Of a stretch of 10,319 bases of DNA, positions 6,817 through 10,319 are shown in pieces. Below the pieces are notes generated by a model, which was not told the origin of the DNA, did not search any database, and saw only the letters and a program-made list of their open reading frames with translations. Origin of the DNA: Betaproteobacteria bacterium (GTDB taxonomy: Bacteria > Pseudomonadota > Gammaproteobacteria > Burkholderiales > SG8-39); contig VBCT01000190.1 of NCBI GenBank assembly GCA_005882235.1, positions 806 to 11,124 on the forward strand, written 5' to 3'. Made by a program: the position numbers and the translations under genes. Within the stretch, counting starts at the first letter, position 1; the number at the start of each line of letters is the position of its first letter.

Positions 6817-7992
6817 TCACGGCGTCAGCTCGAATTCCTCGTTGCGCCTCGGCGGATAGGTTTCCCAGCCGCCGCAGGCGGGACAGTGCCAGTAGAACTG
6901 CCGCGCCTTGAATCCGCAGTTCTCGCAATGGTAGCGCGCCAGGCGTTGCGTATGGCTGTGTATGAGATTGCGGACGAGCTCCAGATCGTGGCGCCTTTCG
7001 GCGGGCGCGACAAGGAGCTGCGCTTCGAGCAGCTTGTCCAGCCCGAGCAAGGTCTGGTTGCGGCGCAGCTCGTCCTTCACCAGCTTGTATGCCGTCTCGG
7101 GGCCCTCCGAGTCCAGCGTCGACTGGAAGGCGACGTCGAGCAGGTCGAGCGAAGGAAAGCTCGCGAGGTACCCCCGCAGCAGCGTGAGCCCCTCCTCGGC
7201 GCGCCCGATCGCACGATGGCTCTCGAGCAGGCGCTGCGCGACGAGCGCGAGATAAGAGGGGTTCTGGTGTTCGATCCGTTTCCAGGCCTGGATGGCGCCG
7301 TCGTGATCGCCCGAGGCCACAGCGATGTCGCCCAGAATGATGTTGGCGCGGACGCATTTGCGGTGCGCGGCGAGGGCCGCGTCCAGGTGACGCCTCGCCC
7401 CTTCCGGGCGCGAATGCGTCGCTTCCGACAGCGCGAGCTCGCAGTAGTAATTCGCGATTTCCTTTTGCGCGGACTGCCCGGAGTCCTTTTCCAGCTCGAA
7501 CGCGATCCCGACGGCCTTCATCCAGTCCTTTTCCTGCTGATAGATCTCGAGCAGGAATTTCAGCGCCTCGGCGCGATGCGGCGAGCCCTTGAGCTTGAGA
7601 AACATCTCTTCCGCACGATCGAGAAGCCCGGCCTTGAGATAGTCCTGCCCCAGCTCGACCATGGCGTGCAGCCGCTGCTCCCCGCCCAGATCCGGACGTT
7701 CGAGCAGGTTCCGGTGCATGCGGATCGCGCGCTCGGTCTCGCCGCGGCGGCGGAACAGGCTCCCCAGCGCGAAGTGCAGCTCGACCGTCTCCGGGTCGAC
7801 CTTGACCACCTCGATGAAGGCCTCGATCGCCTTGTCGGGCTGCTCGTTCAGCAGGAAGTTGAGGCCCCTGAAATACGAGCGCGGCAGCTGCCGCGATTCC
7901 GAGAGCAGCTGCTTGATGTCGACGCGCGCCGCGAGCCAGCCCAGCCCGAAGAACAGCGCGAACCCGAACAGCCACCAGAGCTCGAAGTCCAT
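6817..7992 (-). CDS. lapB: Lipopolysaccharide assembly protein LapB (YciM), TPR and rubredoxin-like
   Basis: 391-aa inner-membrane-anchored protein facing the cytoplasm. In E. coli LapB acts as an adaptor that lets FtsH degrade LpxC, so it limits lipid A synthesis and recruits LPS assembly enzymes. One N-terminal membrane segment (WWLFGFALFFGLGWLAA, 6-22) is followed by a long helical array of TPR repeats (about 36-345; clear units around 36-65, 70-98 and 108-134) and a C-terminal rubredoxin-like metal knuckle with Cys356/Cys359 and Cys370/Cys373 (two C-x2-C pairs). All of these are the family's functional parts, and the length matches E. coli (389 aa). It starts at the ATG at 7992, 13 bp after lapA, without a clear Shine-Dalgarno, so coupling to lapA is likely. 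It is followed by ugd after 16 bp. Confidence 0.95.
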   Translation of the reverse strand: MDFELWWLFGFALFFGLGWLAARVDIKQLLSESRQLPRSYFRGLNFLLNEQPDKAIEAFIEVVKVDPETVELHFALGSLFRRRGETERAIRMHRNLLERPDLGGEQRLHAMVELGQDYLKAGLLDRAEEMFLKLKGSPHRAEALKFLLEIYQQEKDWMKAVGIAFELEKDSGQSAQKEIANYYCELALSEATHSRPEGARRHLDAALAAHRKCVRANIILGDIAVASGDHDGAIQAWKRIEHQNPSYLALVAQRLLESHRAIGRAEEGLTLLRGYLASFPSLDLLDVAFQSTLDSEGPETAYKLVKDELRRNQTLLGLDKLLEAQLLVAPAERRHDLELVRNLIHSHTQRLARYHCENCGFKARQFYWHCPACGGWETYPPRRNEEFELTP

Positions 7993-8005
7993 GGAGAGTC
8001 CGGAC

Positions 8006-8287
8006 CTATGCCTGCGGCGGCAGGCTGCGATTGCCGGCCGCGCGCAGCTCGCGCTCGAGCTTGTGGATCTCGCGGCGCTGCCCGAGCAGGCGCGGCAGGC
8101 AGGCGAGAACCCCGATCCCGGCGCCGAAGGCGAAAAAGAGGAGCAGGACCACGATCATCGGGGTCTCCCAGGTCTGCCCCAGGAAGAAGCGCAGCGTCAC
8201 CCGATCGGTATTCAGGAGCGCGAAGGCGAATATGGCGAGGAACAGCAGCGCGCGCAGCAGCCACGACAGATGAGTGATGAGCTTCAT
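8006..8287 (-). CDS. lapA: Lipopolysaccharide assembly protein LapA (DUF1049)
   Basis: 93-aa inner-membrane protein of the LapA/YciS family (DUF1049). Two hydrophobic helices (about 9-25 and 43-66) flank a short polar stretch, LNTDRVTLRFF, that is typical of the family. A charged, probably coiled-coil cytoplasmic tail (about 70-84, RREIHKLERELR) follows. In E. coli lapA and lapB form one operon and work together in LPS assembly and FtsH/LpxC control; the same pairing is seen here with a 13-bp gap. The ATG at 8287 is the only plausible start, just before the first helix; the best upstream purine run (GGGG) is about 13 nt away, so initiation looks weak. A terminator-like hairpin sits directly upstream. 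Confidence 0.92.
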   Translation of the reverse strand: MKLITHLSWLLRALLFLAIFAFALLNTDRVTLRFFLGQTWETPMIVVLLLFFAFGAGIGVLACLPRLLGQRREIHKLERELRAAGNRSLPPQA

Positions 8288-8304
8288 TTAAGCACAGACC
8301 CCAA

Positions 8305-8340
8305 AAGCAAACGGCGGCACCTCGTCGATGCCGCCGTCCG
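8305..8340 (-). terminator. Hairpin between ihfB and lapA, probable terminator or attenuator
   Basis: Nine-base-pair perfect inverted repeat, plus-strand arms ACGGCGGCA (8311-8319) and TGCCGCCGT (8329-8337) around a 9-nt loop. Read on the minus strand it can be extended by two G-U and one C-G pair and is followed by TTTGCTTTT, an interrupted U tract. It sits 23 bp after the ihfB stop and ends about 20 bp before the lapA ATG. It may stop rpsA-ihfB transcripts while letting some readthrough into lapA. There is little room for a separate lapA promoter after it. Confidence 0.65.
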
Positions 8341-8360
8341 CATGCCTCCGGCCCAGGCTC

Positions 8361-8642
8361 CTATTTTTGATCGACCCGCTCGCGCAATTCCTTGCCGGCT
8401 TTGAAATGCGGAACGAATTTCTCGGGTACGTGGACCCTCTCGCCCGACTTCGGATTGCGGCCGACGCGCGCCGGCCGATGATTCAGCCCGAAACTCCCGA
8501 ACCCGCGGATCTCGATGCGTTGCCCCTTGACCAGGCTCTGCGTCATCGCATCCAGGATCATCTTGACCGTGAATTCGGCATCCTTGGCGACGAGCTGCGA
8601 ATAACGCGTCGCGAGCCTCGCAATAAGTTCGGACTTGGTCAT
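8361..8642 (-). CDS. ihfB: Integration host factor subunit beta
   Basis: 93-aa HU/IHF-family DNA-bending protein; pairs with IHF alpha (ihfA, not in this window) to bend DNA at specific sites in transcription, replication and recombination. The N terminus MTKSELIARLA, the core RIEIRGFGSF (42-51) and the arm motif RNPKSGE (62-68), with the intercalating Pro64, identify it as the beta subunit and not HU or IHF alpha; E. coli IhfB is 94 aa. It starts 12 bp after rpsA with a GAGGA Shine-Dalgarno 5 nt before the ATG, the same rpsA-ihfB pair as in E. coli, so both probably share the rpsA promoter. The hairpin in the 73-bp gap to lapA probably ends many of its transcripts. Confidence 0.97.
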   Translation of the reverse strand: MTKSELIARLATRYSQLVAKDAEFTVKMILDAMTQSLVKGQRIEIRGFGSFGLNHRPARVGRNPKSGERVHVPEKFVPHFKAGKELRERVDQK

Positions 8643-8647
8643 GCCGG

Positions 8648-8652
8648 TCCTC
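8648..8652 (-). promoter_or_regulatory. Ribosome binding site of ihfB
   Basis: GAGGA on the minus strand, 5 nt before the ihfB ATG and directly after the rpsA TAA stop (8657-8655). It supports the ATG at 8642 as the start. Confidence 0.7.
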
Positions 8653-8654
8653 GA

Positions 8655-10319
8655 TTACTGTTGAGCGTTCTTGTTGTCCAATTTCGCCTTGAGGAGCGCG
8701 CCCAGGTTGGTGCTTCCGGTGCTGGCGGCGCTTTCGCTCTGGAGCTTGGCCATCGCTTCGTTCTCCTCGGCAAATTCCTTCTGCTTGACCGAAAGATTGA
8801 TGGTTCGGTTCTTGCGGTCGACGTTGATGATCATCGCCGTGACGCTGTCGCCTTCCTTGAGATGGGTCCGGGCGTCCTCGACGCGGTCGCGGGCGATCTC
8901 GGAGGCGCGCAGGTAGCCCTCGAGGTCGCCGCCCATGGCGATGACCGCCCCCTTGGCGTCCACGGATTTCACCGTACCCGAGATAAGCTTGCCCTTTTCG
9001 TGGCTCGCGACGAAGTTGTTGAAAGGATCGCCTTCGAGCTGCTTGATCCCGAGCGAGATCCGCTCGCGCTCGACGTCGATCGAGAGCACCTGGGCCTCGG
9101 TCTCCTCGCCCTTCTTGAAATTGCGCACCGCCTCCTCGCCGGGCAGCGTCCAGGAGAGGTCGGAAAGGTGCACGAGGCCGTCGATTCCGCCCTGGAGCCC
9201 GATGAAAATGCCGAAGTCGGTGATCGACTTGATCTGGCCCTTGACCTTGTCGCCCTTCTTGAAGTTCATCGAGAACTCTTCCCAGGGATTGGGAAGGCAC
9301 TGCTTCATCCCGAGGGAGATGCGGCGCCGCTCCTCGTCGATCTCGAGGATCATGACCTCCACCTCGTCGCCGAGCGCGACCACTTTCGACGGATGCACGT
9401 TCTTGTTCGTCCAGTCCATCTCCGACACGTGCACCAGGCCCTCGATACCCTGCTCCACCTCGACGAACGCGCCGTAGTCGGTCAGGTTGGTCACCTTGCC
9501 GAAGAGGCGCGTGCCGGTCGGATAGCGGCGCGACAGACCCACCCAGGGATCCTCTCCCAGCTGCTTCAGGCCGAGGGAGACGCGATTCTTCTCGGTGTCG
9601 AATTTCAGCACTTTCGCCGTGACCTCGTCGCCCACGTTGAGCACTTCCGACGGATGCTTGACACGCCTCCAAGCGAGATCGGTGATATGCAGCAGGCCGT
9701 CGATTCCGCCCAGATCGACGAACGCGCCGTAGTCGGTGATGTTCTTGACGATGCCCTTGACGACCGCGCCCTCCTGGAGGTTCGCGAGCAGCGCCTGGCG
9801 CTCCGCGCCTTGCGAAGCTTCCAGCACCGCGCGGCGTGAGACGACGACGTTGTTCCTCTTGCGGTCGAGCTTGATAACCTTGAACTCCATCTCCTTGCCC
9901 TCGTAGGGCAGGGTGTCCTTCACGGGGCGGATGTCCACGAGCGACCCGGGCAGGAAAGCTCGAATTCCGTTGGTCATAACGGTGAGGCCGCCCTTCACCT
10001 TGCCCGAGATGATCCCTTTCACGAGCGTGCCGGCTTCGAGCGCCTTTTCCAAGTCGAGCCAGGCAGCGAGCCGCTTCGCCTTGTCGCGCGACAGGCGCGT
10101 CTCTCCGTAGCCGTCCTCGAGCGCTTCGATCGCGACGCTGGTGAAATCGCCGGGCTTGACCTCGACTTCTCCCTTGTCGTTCTTGAACTCCTCGAGGGCG
10201 ATGAAGGATTCGGACTTGAGGCCTGCGTTGACCACCACGTAGTTCATGTCCACGCGGACGACTTCGGCGGTGATCACTTCGCCCGTGCGCATTTCCTTGC
10301 GCGTGAGGCTTTCCTCGAA
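8655..10319 (-). CDS. rpsA: 30S ribosomal protein S1, 5' end cut by the window
   Basis: Binds mRNA on the 30S subunit and helps start translation of structured or weak-leader mRNAs. 554 residues are visible; the frame is open through the window end, where FEESLTRKE precedes MRTGEVITAEVV, so that methionine is internal and about 10-20 residues are missing. Six S1 (OB-fold) repeats can be seen in the visible numbering at roughly 12-80, 97-162, 183-252, 269-339, 356-427 and 443-513. Repeats 3 to 5 carry the RNA-binding motif ITDYGAFVD/LTDYGAFVE/ITDFGIFIG, and repeat 6 the weaker form VDAKGAVIA; the closing ISLG-K-Q motif occurs in repeats 3 to 5 (as VSLGLKQ in 3) and as INLSVKQ in 6. The acidic tail ends in LLKAKLDNKNAQQ. 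Length fits betaproteobacterial S1 (about 560-570 aa). ihfB follows after 12 bp. The leader region that mediates S1 autoregulation in E. coli is outside the window. Confidence 0.97.
   Translation of the reverse strand, partial: FEESLTRKEMRTGEVITAEVVRVDMNYVVVNAGLKSESFIALEEFKNDKGEVEVKPGDFTSVAIEALEDGYGETRLSRDKAKRLAAWLDLEKALEAGTLVKGIISGKVKGGLTVMTNGIRAFLPGSLVDIRPVKDTLPYEGKEMEFKVIKLDRKRNNVVVSRRAVLEASQGAERQALLANLQEGAVVKGIVKNITDYGAFVDLGGIDGLLHITDLAWRRVKHPSEVLNVGDEVTAKVLKFDTEKNRVSLGLKQLGEDPWVGLSRRYPTGTRLFGKVTNLTDYGAFVEVEQGIEGLVHVSEMDWTNKNVHPSKVVALGDEVEVMILEIDEERRRISLGMKQCLPNPWEEFSMNFKKGDKVKGQIKSITDFGIFIGLQGGIDGLVHLSDLSWTLPGEEAVRNFKKGEETEAQVLSIDVERERISLGIKQLEGDPFNNFVASHEKGKLISGTVKSVDAKGAVIAMGGDLEGYLRASEIARDRVEDARTHLKEGDSVTAMIINVDRKNRTINLSVKQKEFAEENEAMAKLQSESAASTGSTNLGALLKAKLDNKNAQQ

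Noticed and set aside
5496..6911. Plus-strand open frame (471 codons) opposite ugd
   Set aside because: Shadow of a complete ugd gene; His/Arg/Val-rich translation with no domain I recognise.
6778..8277. Plus-strand open frame (499 codons) opposite lapB and lapA, and an alternative minus-strand frame of 392 codons (6797-7975)
   Set aside because: LapA and LapB motifs (membrane helices, TPRs, two C-x2-C pairs) settle the true frame. The others are low-complexity Arg/Ala/Gly or Leu/Glu/Arg translations.
9460..9737. Exact 23-bp direct repeat (9460-9482 and 9715-9737) within rpsA
   Set aside because: It encodes the TDYGAFV motif of S1 repeats 3 and 4, spaced 85 codons apart; explained by domain duplication and shared codon choice, not a mobile or regulatory repeat.
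8328..9839. Long plus-strand open frame (503 codons) opposite rpsA and ihfB, and a minus-strand frame of 462 codons over the same region
   Set aside because: Both are out of frame with firmly identified S1 repeats and IHF beta. Their apparent repeats mirror the S1 repeats in the wrong phase.
1..10319. Mobile element, phage, CRISPR, toxin-antitoxin or defence cassette
   Set aside because: Every stretch is accounted for by conserved chromosomal genes with short gaps; I saw no transposase, integrase, terminal inverted repeats, spaced direct repeats or tRNA-like site.

Overview
This window looks like ordinary, tightly packed chromosome from a GC-rich Gram-negative bacterium, most likely a betaproteobacterium. 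The main reason is gene order. Ten consecutive minus-strand genes read rpsA, ihfB, lapA, lapB, ugd, rfaE1, hldD, cysM, a PolB-like exonuclease gene and rlmD, an arrangement I associate with Betaproteobacteria such as Burkholderia relatives. The monofunctional heptose-7-phosphate kinase, instead of the fused two-domain HldE of enterics, fits that placement. No genus can be named from the sequence alone.

Layout, in the direction of minus-strand transcription (high to low coordinates): ribosomal protein S1 (rpsA, 5' end cut by the window edge) and IHF beta (ihfB); a 73-bp gap holding a terminator-like hairpin; the membrane proteins LapA and LapB; UDP-glucose dehydrogenase (ugd); heptose kinase (rfaE1) and the ADP-heptose epimerase (hldD); cysteine synthase B (cysM); a DEDDy exonuclease; and the 23S rRNA m5U1939 methyltransferase (rlmD). 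Gaps between genes are 8 to 29 bp, apart from the 73-bp gap and one 4-bp overlap (ugd/rfaE1), so much of this is probably co-transcribed. On the opposite strand, positions 1 to 394 hold the 3' end of a YccA-type Bax inhibitor-1 membrane protein gene. It converges on rlmD, and a near-perfect bidirectional terminator separates the two.

The central block has a common theme, the lipopolysaccharide envelope. LapA and LapB adjust LpxC breakdown by FtsH and so set the rate of lipid A synthesis. RfaE1 and HldD make the ADP-heptose used for the inner core. Ugd makes UDP-glucuronate, the precursor of aminoarabinose and of uronic-acid polysaccharides. The flanking genes are housekeeping: translation, nucleoid structure, cysteine synthesis and rRNA modification.

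I found no mobile element, CRISPR array, tRNA, rRNA, phage gene or unexplained cassette, and no stretch over 100 bp without a gene. I do not think the window holds a previously undescribed system. The points worth a second look are small: a TTG start on ugd behind a strong ribosome binding site, the ihfB/lapA hairpin, a YccA-like protein lacking the two acidic residues of the BI-1 calcium/pH sensor, and an uncharacterised exonuclease inside the operon.
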